Below, in pieces: positions 39,953-49,748 of a DNA stretch of 64,000 nt. Below the pieces are notes generated by a model. The model searched no databases and was not told where the DNA came from. It was given only the letters and a program-made list of their open reading frames with translations. The stretch's first letter is position 1. The number at the start of each line of letters is the position of its first letter. This DNA comes from Terrilactibacillus sp. S3-3 (GTDB lineage: Bacteria > Bacillota > Bacilli > Bacillales > Sporolactobacillaceae). Position numbers and translations under genes: made by a program. The stretch is taken from the NCBI GenBank assembly GCA_030437565.1, contig CP129291.1, positions 1,116,001 to 1,180,000 on the forward strand, given 5' to 3'.

Positions 39953-39967
39953 TGTAAGCGTTTTACA
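39953..39967 (+). promoter_or_regulatory. cre-like CcpA site upstream of ytxK-ackA
   Basis: TGTAAGCGTTTTACA has perfect outer arms TGTAA/TTACA around the cre core GCG, one base longer than the classic 14-mer. CcpA activates ackA in B. subtilis through a cre just upstream of its promoter. Here the site is 24 bases before ytxK, which precedes ackA. Confidence 0.5.
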
Positions 39968-39990
39968 TTTCTCGAGAGGATAGAAGACTT

Positions 39991-40967
39991 TTGCAAAAAT
40001 CAATTGTTAATCATTTGTTTGAGATATTGGATAAAACCGCCCTTATTATTCAAACAAATCATCACACCACTTATCTTGAAGCTTTGTGTTCCTCGGGAGA
40101 AAATATTTTTAAAGATCAAATTGAGCAGCAGGATTTAAAAAAAGAATTAGCGCCTCTATATGCAAAGTTTTTTCAAGAGGGGATGACCGCCGAGGATATT
40201 CGAAGAGCGTTTCAACTTGCCGTGCTCAAAGGCATGAAATCGGCTGAAGAGAGAGATCATCAAATAACACCGGACAGTTTGGTTATTTTCATGGGACACT
40301 TGGCTTCAAAACTGATGCGCGGCCGATCATTTTCCATTCTTGATCCTGCTGTTGGTACGGGAAATCTGTTAACAGGGATTTTGAATCAGGCGGAAGAGAA
40401 TGACGGGTGTGCTTTCGGGGTTGATGTTGATTCAGTGCTGATTAAATTGGCATACACCAATGCCAATCTTCAGCAGAAGGATATTCCTTTTTTTTTCATC
40501 AGGACAGCCTCAGGCCGCTGTTTGTTGACCCGGTCGATATCGTTGTCTGTGATGTTCCGGTTGGCATCTATCCGGACAAAGAAACAGCGGCGTCATTTGC
40601 ATTGAACGCTATCAACGGTCAGGCTTACAGTCACTTTTTGTTTATTGAACAAGGGCTGAAATATGCAAAGCAAGCGGGATACTTATTATACTTGGTTCCC
40701 AATCAGCTCTTTTCCCAAGACAGCGATCATACTTTTTATCGATTTGTTCAAAAAAGTGCTGTTGTTTTGGGACTTTTACAGTTGCCTTCTTCGTTGTTTA
40801 AAAATCAAAGTGTTGCCAAAAGCATTTTAATTTTGCAGAAAAAAGGGCAAGGTGTCAAAATCCCGAAACAGGCGTTGCTGGCTGAACTGCCTAGCTTTGC
40901 GAAAAAACGGGAACTCAGCAATATCATGATGAAAATCGATGATTGGTTTGGACATCATTTGTCATAA
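39991..40967 (+). CDS. ytxK: YtxK, class I SAM-dependent DNA/RNA methyltransferase-like protein
   Basis: The ~325-residue protein resembles N6-adenine methyltransferases: ILDPAVGTGNLLTGIL (SAM motif I), GVDVDSVLIKLAYTNANL, VDIVVCDVPVG at the NPPY position, and YSHFLFIEQGLKYAKQAGYLLYLVP. The catalytic NPPY is replaced by DVPV, so methylation may be lost; this variant is usual in YtxK. The TTG start at 39991 has GAGAGGATAG upstream. One frame change lies in the T9 run at about 40488-40497. It is upstream of ackA by 37 bases. Confidence 0.88.
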
Positions 40968-40997
40968 GATACTTTGTCAAAGGACTAGAAGGGATGA

Positions 40998-42215
<1,218 letters not shown>

Positions 42216-42240
42216 ATCGAATAGCAATCACGGTTCATTT

Positions 42241-42286
42241 TAAAACCGTCTTCAGTCCTCAACAACTGACTGCAGGCGGTTTTTTG
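42241..42286 (+). terminator. Intrinsic terminator after ackA
   Basis: AAAACCG and CGGTTTT close a stem extended by CAGTC/GACTG, followed by TTTTG. Confidence 0.8.
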
Positions 42287-42327
42287 CTTTTTTATACTTT
42301 AAGAAAGTATAAAATTTCAGAGGAAAA

Positions 42328-42394
42328 AAGTATAAGTGCAACTAAGCCTCTGTCTGCGCCTAAAGGCTTGCCAATCGGCAAGTTTTTTCTTTAA
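42328..42394. repeat. Intergenic palindromic repeat, copy 2
   Basis: TATAAGTGCAACTAAGCCTC precedes TGTCTGCGCCTAAAGG and the CTTGCC-AATC-GGCAAG hairpin, then TTTTTTCTTT. It shares 21 exact bases and a looser ~50-bp pattern with the copy at 752-805. The T-tract makes this copy terminator-like. The phrase GCGCCTAA recurs just after (about 42401-42408). Confidence 0.6.
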
Positions 42395-42793
42395 ACTTTT
42401 GCGCCTAAGCGGGTGTCATTCCTTAATACAGAAACGTTCCGGAATTTGATCATGAAAAGTTTTTGTTTCCACACGAAAGAATCATTCCAACAGGATCTAT
42501 TTCATAAGATGTAAGTGACGGGCGTTCATAGTTATTCCCGCCGCTTTCAAGATGTAAACCGCTTTTTGAGATTTGACTCTTTGCCCTTAGACAAATCGAA
42601 AGCAGAGAAACTTGAAAAGGCCTCATCTACGCCGGGCAGGTCTCCCCTGAAAACAACAAGTAAAATTTGATCACTGACTTAAAAAGGGATTAATCGGGTA
42701 TTTATCCGGTGAGGCGGCTGACTGTTAACGTAAAATGGACTCGTTTATAATTATATAATAGAAGAGATCAATGGTGAAAGGATTGTGCAATGT
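42395..42793. other. Unassigned 400-base interval upstream of ytkK
   Basis: No full gene is recognised. On the minus strand a short stretch (about 42455-42560) reads like protein (NYERPSLTSYEIDPVGMILS) but has stops on both sides and no known family match. The right end carries AAATGGACTCGTTTATAATTATATAATAG, with candidate -10 boxes for ytkK. Confidence 0.35.
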
Positions 42794-43569
42794 ATGGCTC
42801 ATGCAGTGATCACGGCCGGGACGAAAGGCATCGGCCGCCGGGTGGCGGAAACCCTTCTGGAAAAAGGCTATTCGGTGACAATAAATTATAGAAGCGATGA
42901 ACAAGCGGCCGGCGCTCTTAAAAATGCACATTCTCAGAATTTGAAGCAATTGCAGTTTGTGAAAGCCGATATGACAAAGAAGAGCGAGATAGATAGGTTG
43001 TTCAACACCGTGATGGAACGTTTTGGCAGAATTGATCTGCTTGTTAATAACGCCGGACCTTTTGTAACGGAGCGAAAGCGGGTGATTGATCATACGGATG
43101 CCGAATGGCGTTATCTAATAGATGGAAATTTGAGCAGTGTTTTCTATCTTGTTAAGCAGATCATTCCTGTCATGCGTGAGCAGCGATTCGGCCGTATTAT
43201 TAATTATGGTTTTCAAGAGGCCGGACAAGCGTCGGGGTGGATGAATCACGGCCCGTTCGCGGCGGCAAAGTCCGCTCTTGCTTCATTGACACGCACGCTG
43301 GCCATTGAGGAAGCGGAACACGGTATCACCGTAAATATGGTCTGTCCGGGCATTATAAAGGGGCGGATGAAAGAAGCCACAATCCTGGAAGCTGAAAAAG
43401 AGCCGGGGAGTATGTCACACCGCTTGGCCGGGCGGTGTCGGGAGAAGATATTGCCCGATTGATTGCTTTTCTGTGCGAAAATGACTCGGAAATGATCAAT
43501 GGCGCCGTGATTGATTTAACTGGCACGGTAGATGTTGTCCACCGGTTTCTTCCGCGTTTTTTCGATTGA
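42794..43569 (+). CDS. ytkK: YtkK-like short-chain dehydrogenase/reductase
   Basis: A Rossmann-fold SDR of about 258 residues: ITAGTKGIGRRVAETLLEKG (cofactor loop), LLVNNAGPFV, FGRIINYGFQEAG, FAAAKSALASLTRTLA and ITVNMVCPGIIKGRMKEATI. The usual catalytic Tyr of YxxxK is Phe (FAAAK), as I recall for B. subtilis YtkK, so classical catalysis is doubtful. The ATG at 42794 gives the family start MxHAxITAG; a GTG at 42785 is closer to the AAAGGA site. One frame change lies at about 43405-43425, restoring GEDIARLIAFLCENDS and VIDLTGTVDVVHR. Confidence 0.85.
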
Positions 43570-43627
43570 TTAGTATTCAAGGCTGCGGAGCCGCAATGTG
43601 AAGAAAGCGATCCGGCGAATGATTGAC

Positions 43628-44088
43628 GCGGCGAGGTCAACGTCTGCTTTAAAGATGAGGCACTGAAATGGCTTGTCGGGGATAAAGCCGCTCTTCGGAA
43701 GACGTTGCTGTATAAAGACCTTTGGACCAATGAACAGGCTTCTATTCACGTAAAAACGTTCAAGTCGGAGACTTGAACGTCATGCGGCCGCAAACGGACA
43801 TATCCGCACCTTCACCCTCCTGATAGACGGGCCAAGGTCCTGTGCGGGCGCGATACGGTGCAGATTTATCCCGGAGGCACCGCTCACCCGGACTTGCAGG
43901 GGATTAAATCGCGGCTTCGGCAGAAAAAATTGCCGTACATTGATCGTGACGAGCTTGTTCAGGTCGTGTGGAACGGCAGACGCATCATCTTTTTTAGCGA
44001 CGGCCGCGCTTTGCTGCACGGCTTGGATAATACGGAAGAAGCTGAGCGGATTTACGAAGAACTGGCTGTCCGCCCTTTGAATCACTGA
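43628..44088 (+). pseudogene. C-terminal remnant of a ThiF/MoeB-family adenylyltransferase
   Basis: Only the family's C-terminal third is visible: EALKWLVGDKAALRKTLLYKDLWTNEQASI (as two parts: EALKWLVGDKAALRKTLLYK and DLWTNEQASI), then VLCGRDTVQIYPGG and GRRIIFFSDGRALLHGLDN followed by ERIYEELAV. These match the end of MoeB/ThiF proteins (ALK.L.G.......D..........CG..TVQ......DGRA...G). The nucleotide-binding N-terminal domain and zinc cysteine pairs are missing. Frame changes occur near 43765 and 43820. The remnant starts right after ytkK. Confidence 0.6.
43756..43780. repeat. 10-bp perfect inverted repeat inside the ThiF remnant
   Basis: ACGTTCAAGT (43756-43765) and ACTTGAACGT (43771-43780) around CGGAG. 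It falls where the remnant's frame breaks and has no T-tract. Confidence 0.6.
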
Positions 44089-44130
44089 AATCAGCGGACA
44101 TTTAGGACTTGAAAATTGAATAATAATATA

Positions 44131-44173
44131 GAACGGCTGCCATGGCCTGATAACAGACCGTGGCAGCCGTTTC
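44131..44173. terminator. Bidirectional terminator between ThiF remnant and M24 peptidase gene
   Basis: AACGGCTGCCA (44132-44142) pairs with TGGCAGCCGTT (44161-44171) between convergent transcripts, followed by TCTCTCTATT. Confidence 0.75.
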
Positions 44174-44221
44174 TCTCTATTTCCAGAGCGGGAAGCCCGC
44201 TCGCCGGATCTTTTCACTTTT

Positions 44222-45324
44222 TTAAGAAATGATTTGCAGTTCTTTTGGATAATGGGTCAGTGTCACTGGACCGTTCTTGCTGAGATAAATGTCATCTTCG
44301 ATTCTTACGCCGCCGATCTCCGGAACGTAAATCCCGGGCTCAACGGTAAAGACCATTCCTGTTTTCAAAGTCTCTTGATTATCGGCACTCATGGACGGCG
44401 ATTCATGTTCGCCAAGTCCAAGACCGTGGCCCAATCGGTGGGTAAAATAACGGCCGTACCCCTTATCGGTAATAATCTTTCTGGCAATACCATCGAGATC
44501 GCCGATTCGCATCCCCTCGCGGACAGCCTCAATTGCTGCCAAATTTGCTTTTAAGACGGTATCGTATATGTCTTTTTGCTCGTCCGTTGCGTGCTTATAA
44601 CAGACCGTTCGGGTAATATCCGAACAATATCCATCGATGACAACGCCGAGGTCAAAAAGAATGAAATCCCCTTCCTTGATCTGGCGATTGCCGGGATTTC
44701 CATGGGGAGCAGCGCTTTTTTTCCCGGTCAGGACCATCGTGTCAAAGGCCATTTCCGAATAACCGTGTTTGGACAGTTCATATTCAATTTCGGCAATAAT
44801 GGCTTGTTCCGTTCGCCCTTTTTTTTTATGGCACCCACGCCAAGCTTAATGGCATAGTCTGCGATATCGGCCGCTTTTTTCATAGCGGCAAGTTCATCTT
44901 CGTCTTTGATGCTTCGCAGCGAGGCGAGAAAAGGTTCGAGCGATACAAAAGCAGGATGGTTGCACAAACTGGCGAGCGCTGTCGCTTTTTGGTAAGGAAT
45001 AGTACTCGGTTCGATGGCGACTGCTCCTCCGGCAGCGGTTTTTTTTTCCCAGCCATGGCTTTTTTTACAAATGACCAAGGGTCTTCATGATCCTGGTAAC
45101 CGATGATATCATACTCGAAACCTGAACGGCGTGCCTGTTCAACTTCCAATTCCGGACAGATAAGAAAAGGATCATCTTCAGGAAAGATGAACAGGCCTAA
45201 AAAGCGTTCGTGTGGATTGCATTTAAAATGGGTTAAATAAAAAACGTTGGTCGTCCGCTACATAAGCCAATCTATCCGCGTTTTGCTGCAAATACTCTTT
45301 GACCAGCTGAATACGTTCAGACAT
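44222..45324 (-). CDS. M24-family Xaa-Pro peptidase
   Basis: A pita-bread-fold metalloaminopeptidase of about 365 residues. The N-terminal creatinase-like domain has CNPHERFLGLFIFPEDDPFL. The catalytic domain has FDLGVVIDGYCSDITRTVCY (two Asp ligands), HRLGHGLGLGEHE (His ligand), TVEPGIYVPEIGGVRIEDD (Glu ligands). It cleaves X-Pro bonds in the cytoplasm. Start ATG at 45324 (MSERIQLVKEYLQQN). Frame changes: about 45235-45250, 45035-45060 (T8 run) and 44818-44832 (T9 run). It is divergent from ytkL. Confidence 0.9.
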
Positions 45325-45588
45325 GCGTTCTCACTCCATTCGTCAATATGTATACTTCTAATGTACCACAACAGGAAGCAAACAAGGCGTTTCTTGATTA
45401 TAAATTGCAAAAAGCGGACCCTTTTTTTCATTGATTTTCCTGACAGCGGCGGAGCGGGTGAGAAAGGGAATACACCCTCTGCAATGGGTTTATTTGGCGG
45501 CTTGCGGCAGATGTAGTGTATAATAGGAAGGAAAAGTGATCGATGGGGCGGATCTGAACTAAATACAATCAAAAGGAGGATTTAAAGT

Positions 45589-46274
45589 ATGGAAATCGTA
45601 TATAATGGTCATTCAGTTGTTTTGATTAAAACTGCAAAGGCGAATCTGGTAATTGATCCTTTTATTACGGGCAATGGCCTGGCAAAATGGTCTGTAGATG
45701 ATCTGCCAAAAATTGATGCCATTCTATTGACGCATGGACATAATGATCATGTCGGCGATACGGAGACGATTGCCAAAAGAGACAATGCCCTCGTGATCGG
45801 TATTGCGGAACTGGCTACATACTTTGGCTGGAAAGGGATCCGGACGCACGGTATGTCAATTGGCGGCGGCTATGATTTCGATTTTGGCAGGGTGAAAATG
45901 ACGCAGGCGTTTCATGGATCAAGCTACTCAGAAGATGAAAATAAGCGGATCGTTTATGCGGGCATGCCGGCCGGCCTTTTGCTCTATATTGAAGGCAAAA
46001 CGATTTATCATGCGGGTGATACGGCGTTGTTTTCGGACATGAAACTAATCGGCGAGCAAAATGATATTGACATCGCTTTTCTTCCAATTGGCGATAATTT
46101 TACAATGGGGCCTGATGATGCCTTTCTAGCGGCGGAATGGCTGAAAGCGAAGACGGTTATCCCGATTCATTACAATACTTTTCCGTTTATTCGCCAAGAT
46201 GCACGCGCGTTTGCAGCCCGATTGAACGGAAAAGGCAAATATTTGGCGCCGGCGGCGAGTCGATCGAATTGTAA
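45589..46274 (+). CDS. ytkL: YtkL, metallo-beta-lactamase-fold metal-dependent hydrolase (UPF0173)
   Basis: The protein begins [15 protein letters not shown] and has the metal-binding [25 protein letters not shown] and [10 protein letters not shown] blocks typical of UPF0173 enzymes (226-228 residues). The start at 45589 follows AAAGGAGG. The open frame to 46311 is out of phase at the end: a change near 46240-46250 restores the usual ending GESIEL with a stop at 46272-46274. The substrate is unknown. Confidence 0.9.
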
Positions 46275-46334
46275 GGCTGCGAAACAAAGGGCCGCAAATC
46301 TTTCGGATTGATTAAAGAAAGTTTGGTGTATGTA

Positions 46335-47649
46335 ATGGCGACAAAACATGAACAGATTTTGGAATATATTAAAAACCTGGATATCGGCTACAAAATATCC
46401 GTCAGGCAAATCGCCAAAAATTTGCAAGTCAGCGAGGGCACGGCTTACCGGGCAATTAAGGATGCCGAAATCCAAGGTTACGTCAGCACGATCGAACGGG
46501 TTGGCACGATTAGAATTGAAAAAAAAGACAAAGAAAATATAAAGAAGCTGACTTATGCCGAAGTGGTCAACATCGTTGACGGGCAGGTTCTCGGGGGCCG
46601 CGAGGGTCTCTATAAAATGCTGAACCGTTTTGTCATCGGTGCGATGAAACTGGAAGCGATGAAACGCTACGTCGATGCCGGGGACCTGCTGATTGTCGGC
46701 AACCGGGAAACCGTGCACGAATACGCTCTCAAGGAAGGCGCCGCCGTTTTGATCACCGGCGGCTTTGACACGAGCAGCGAAGCGAAGCGGCTGGCAGATG
46801 AGCTCAGGATTCCGGTCATTTCCACATCTTATGACACCTTTACCGTGGCGGCGATGATCAACCGCGCCATCTATGATCAAGTCATCAAAAAGGAAATCGT
46901 CCATGTTTCGGATATCCTGATTCCAACTGAGGTGACGAGTTATTTATATCGACATGATTCCATCAAGCGATGGTATGAAATGAACAGAGAGACATCACAC
47001 AGTCGTTTTCCGGTCGTCGGCAAGGATATGAAAGTCCTCGGCATTGTTGCCCCGAAAGATGTGATGGGCTCGGACGAATCGCAGCCGATTGAGAAAGTGA
47101 TGACTGAAAATCCGATGGTTGTGAGTCCGTCATCGTCCGTTGCCCAAGCGGCTCACATCATGATTTGGGAAGGCATCGAATGCTTGCCGGTCGTCGATGC
47201 AAAAAGCCGCCTTCTTGGTATTATCACAAGGCGGGACGTGCTCAAAGCGATGCAAAATGTTTCAACGCCAGCCGCAGGTCGGCGAGACGATTGAGGATGT
47301 TATTTCAGCTAATTTGTCGGACGTCTCGACAGATGAAACATTTTCCTTTCATTTTACAGTGTCGCCGCAAATGATCAACTATCTCGGTTCTTTATCCTAT
47401 GGGATCATGACGTCGATCGTGACGACAGTCGGCCGGCGGGTGCTGAATCGGCTGAAGAAAGGCGATCTTGTGATTGAAAATGTCACCTTTTATTTTTTCA
47501 AGCCGGTCCAGATTGAACAAAGGCTGGACATTCGCCCAAGAATTTTGGAAGTCACGCGGCGAAACGGAAAAATGGATATTGAACTGTATGTGGAGGGAAA
47601 ACTATGCGGAAAGGCGCTGCTTATCGCTCAATTCATTGATCGTTATTAA
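46335..47649 (+). CDS. ytoI: YtoI, HTH-DRTGG-CBS-hotdog regulatory protein
   Basis: The ~438-residue protein has four parts: a winged helix (KISVRQIAKNLQVSEGTAYR, residues ~20-50), a DRTGG domain (KLTYAEVVNIVDGQVLGGRE onward), a CBS pair (SRFPVVGKDMKVLGIVAPKD and EGIECLPVVDAKSRLLGIIT, residues ~230-310), and a C-terminal thioesterase-like hotdog. It probably senses an adenine nucleotide; its target is unknown. The start at 46335 lies in TGTAATGG. One frame change at about 47255-47270 links to the hotdog. Close to the B. subtilis protein. Confidence 0.92.
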
Positions 47650-47745
47650 ATTCGGGCGGCTCGCCATCCTTACCAACCGCCCAGTCGGAAACCCAATACC
47701 GGCATATCAAGGCCATGTCCAATTAGAGACAAGAAGGAGGAAGCC

Positions 47746-48679
47746 ATGATTGACGACATCTTGTCATTGATTAAGAGTTATAAAACCATTATCATCCACC
47801 GCCATGTGCGGCCCGATCCGGACGCACTTGGTTCGCAAGGCGGACTTGCTTATTTGATAAAAGACAATTATCCTGAAAAAAAAGTCTGCGTGGTCGGTGA
47901 AGAAGTTCCGTCACTCCGTTTTTTGAATCAGATGGATACGATTCCGGACGAGATATATAAAAGACGCGCTAGTGATCGTTTGCGATACGGCCAATCAGGA
48001 GCGCATCAGCGATCAAAGATATCGGAGCGGCGGCAAATTAATTAAAATTGATCACCATCCAGTCGTGGACAGTTACGGCGATCTGGAATGGGTGAACACA
48101 GAGGCCAGTTCCACAAGCGAAATGATTACGTCCATCTATCAGAGGCATCCGGAATTGACGCTCGGCGAAAGAGCGGCGCGCCTGCTCTATGCCGGCATCA
48201 TCGGTGATACCGGCCGTTTTTTGTTCAGCAATGTGACGCCGGATACATTGAAAGCGGCAGCGCTGCTCATTAATAAGCCTTTCGATCGCCAACTGTTTTT
48301 TGACACTTTATATGAAAGAAGTTTAAATTTGTTGCGGCTGAATGGCTATGTGCTGCAGCATTTCACATTGACTGAGAATGGGGTAGGCTATATCAAGCTG
48401 CCGCTGGATTTGATTCAGTCCTTCCACTTGGAGTCTTCCGATGCCTCCCAGCTTGTCAATTCTTTTTCCAACGTTCAGCATTTAAAAGCATGGGTGCTGT
48501 TTTCTGAGGAAGACGAACAAATCAGGGCGCGCCTTCGCTCAAAGGGGCGGGTTGTGAACACGATTGCGGAGCGCTATCATGGCGGCGGACATCCGCAGGC
48601 AGCCGGGGCAACCGTCTACAGCTGGGAAGAAGCCGATCAGTTGATTCAAGAATTGGAAACACTCTGCCGTGAGCAGTAA
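47746..48679 (+). CDS. nrnA: Bifunctional oligoribonuclease/PAP phosphatase NrnA
   Basis: NrnA degrades nanoRNA and pAp. DHH domain motifs: IIIHRHVRPDPDALGSQGGL, VIVCDTANQERI, KLIKIDHHPVVDSYGD and YAGIIGDTGRFLFSNV. The DHHA1 domain ends with AERYHGGGHPQAAGATV. The start at 47746 follows AAGGAGGAAG. One frame change lies at about 47955-47970. About 311 codons. The order ytoI-nrnA-ytrI/ytrH-dnaE equals that of B. subtilis. Confidence 0.94.
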
Positions 48680-48684
48680 CACAT

Positions 48685-48717
48685 AAAGCCTTCGCTTTTT
48701 CAAACAGCGGGGGCTTT
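48685..48717. terminator. Bidirectional terminator between nrnA and ytrI
   Basis: AAAGCC/GGCTTT plus inner CGCT/AGCG stems between the two convergent genes. Confidence 0.65.
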
Positions 48718-48738
48718 CCCCAACTCTTTGAATAAAAA

Positions 48739-49244
48739 TTATCGCTTATTATCTTTTTTTTCAGCAACTTTTAATTGGATTTGCAAATTGGAAAAAATAA
48801 CAAGATCTTGGATCTTAAAGCGGTAAGTGATGTCATCGATAACAAAAGGTTTATGCTCGATGGATTTGTAAATCAATTCTTTGTTCACGGCTACCGATTC
48901 AATATCGTTTCCGATAAGAGAGCGCAGTTCTTCGATGACTTTTTGCCTTAATTCGTATTTCGATACTTTGTCAATCCGCCCTTCAATGGAAACGTCAATC
49001 TCCTGGATCGTCAATTTTTTTTGTAAATCGGCATTTTTTTTTGTTCTTCATCTTCCAGAAGCGCTTTTTTATGTTCTTCAAGCGTCTTAATTTGCGAAGC
49101 CTGCTCTCTGATTGTATTCATTTGCCGTTCTTGGGCCATGCCAAAAAGAAACATGAAGAACGAGAAGCCGATAAGGATCCCGATGACAATGCCGGCCAGG
49201 AAACGCTGCCAGTCAGGCATACGGTAATAAGGCGGGATTCTCAT
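48739..49244 (-). CDS. ytrI: Sporulation membrane protein YtrI
   Basis: YtrI begins RIPPYYRMPDWQRFLAGIVI, has one transmembrane helix (GIVIGILIGFSFFMFLF), a coiled-coil stretch (SQIKTLEEHKKALL) and, after a frame change at about 49020-49040 (T9 run), LTIQEIDVSIEGRIDKVSKY. The start at 49244 overlaps the ytrH stop as ATGA; an upstream in-frame ATG at 49265 lies inside ytrH. Made in the mother cell under SigE in B. subtilis. Mutants there have mild sporulation defects. Confidence 0.9.
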
Positions 49245-49573
49245 CCGTTCCCTCTCGTGATCCATTGAATGATCATACCGGCCGAATGGGCACCGATCAT
49301 TGCGGAGGCAATGAGAAGAATGTGCTTGATGACTTCAGAAGGACTGCCGTTCAGGAAACCTCGTTCAAGATTTTCGATTGTATCAAATGTGCCGCCTATC
49401 GCTGTTACAACCGCCCATATCTTCATATTTTGAGCGAGCTTGTTCATTTCTGAAAAGGGCGGGTTGCTGACAAGAAAGGCTCCTAAACCGCCGATCATGC
49501 AGCCGCCGATGATCACGCCGAAAGCGATAAAAAAATTCATGATGGCTGTCGTCGCGAATACTCGTAAATCCAT
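49241..49573 (-). CDS. ytrH: Sporulation protein YtrH
   Basis: An intact frame of 110 residues starting MDLRVFATTAIMNFFIAFGV after GGAAGGAGC. It has three hydrophobic segments, including IIGGCMIGGLGAFLV and HILLIASAMIGAHSAGMII, and forms a two-gene operon with ytrI through a 4-base overlap. In B. subtilis ytrH is SigE-controlled. The longer frame back to 49645 has no ribosome binding site. Confidence 0.9.
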   Translation of the reverse strand: MDLRVFATTAIMNFFIAFGVIIGGCMIGGLGAFLVSNPPFSEMNKLAQNMKIWAVVTAIGGTFDTIENLERGFLNGSPSEVIKHILLIASAMIGAHSAGMIIQWITRGNG

Positions 49574-49748
49574 TGCTTGCGCTCCTTCCTGCGAGTTGTT
49601 TCTTCGGAGAATGCCGTTTTGCAGGATGACCCGTTCGATCAGCATTCCGCTTTATATATATGACTATGGGACAAAGTATGCGCGTATGACGTTTTTTTCG
49701 ATCTTTGCTATACTATAATGATTAAGGCGAAGATGAAGGGAGGGATCC

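Larger units (their letters stand above)
39384..39990. other. Mostly non-coding 600-base interval
   Basis: It holds a terminator-like hairpin (39429-39450), a strong promoter with a ribosome binding site leading to a broken small frame (39520-39672), a small hairpin GTGC-GAAA-GCAC (about 39777-39790), and a cre-like site (39953-39967). In B. subtilis tpx lies in this interval; I see no convincing trace of it. Confidence 0.5.

Noticed and set aside
40500-40610. Restriction-modification system at ytxK
   Set aside because: YtxK looks like an N6-adenine methylase but lacks a proper NPPY motif, has no restriction or specificity partner, and is a conserved core gene next to ackA.
42216-42394. C-terminal extension of AckA to 42394
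   Set aside because: It is out of phase; the native ending [13 protein letters not shown] lies in another frame and stops at 42215, and the extension runs through the terminator and a repeat.
46170-46904. 244-codon minus-strand open frame opposite ytkL/ytoI
   Set aside because: Antisense to two well-supported genes and without start signals or family features.
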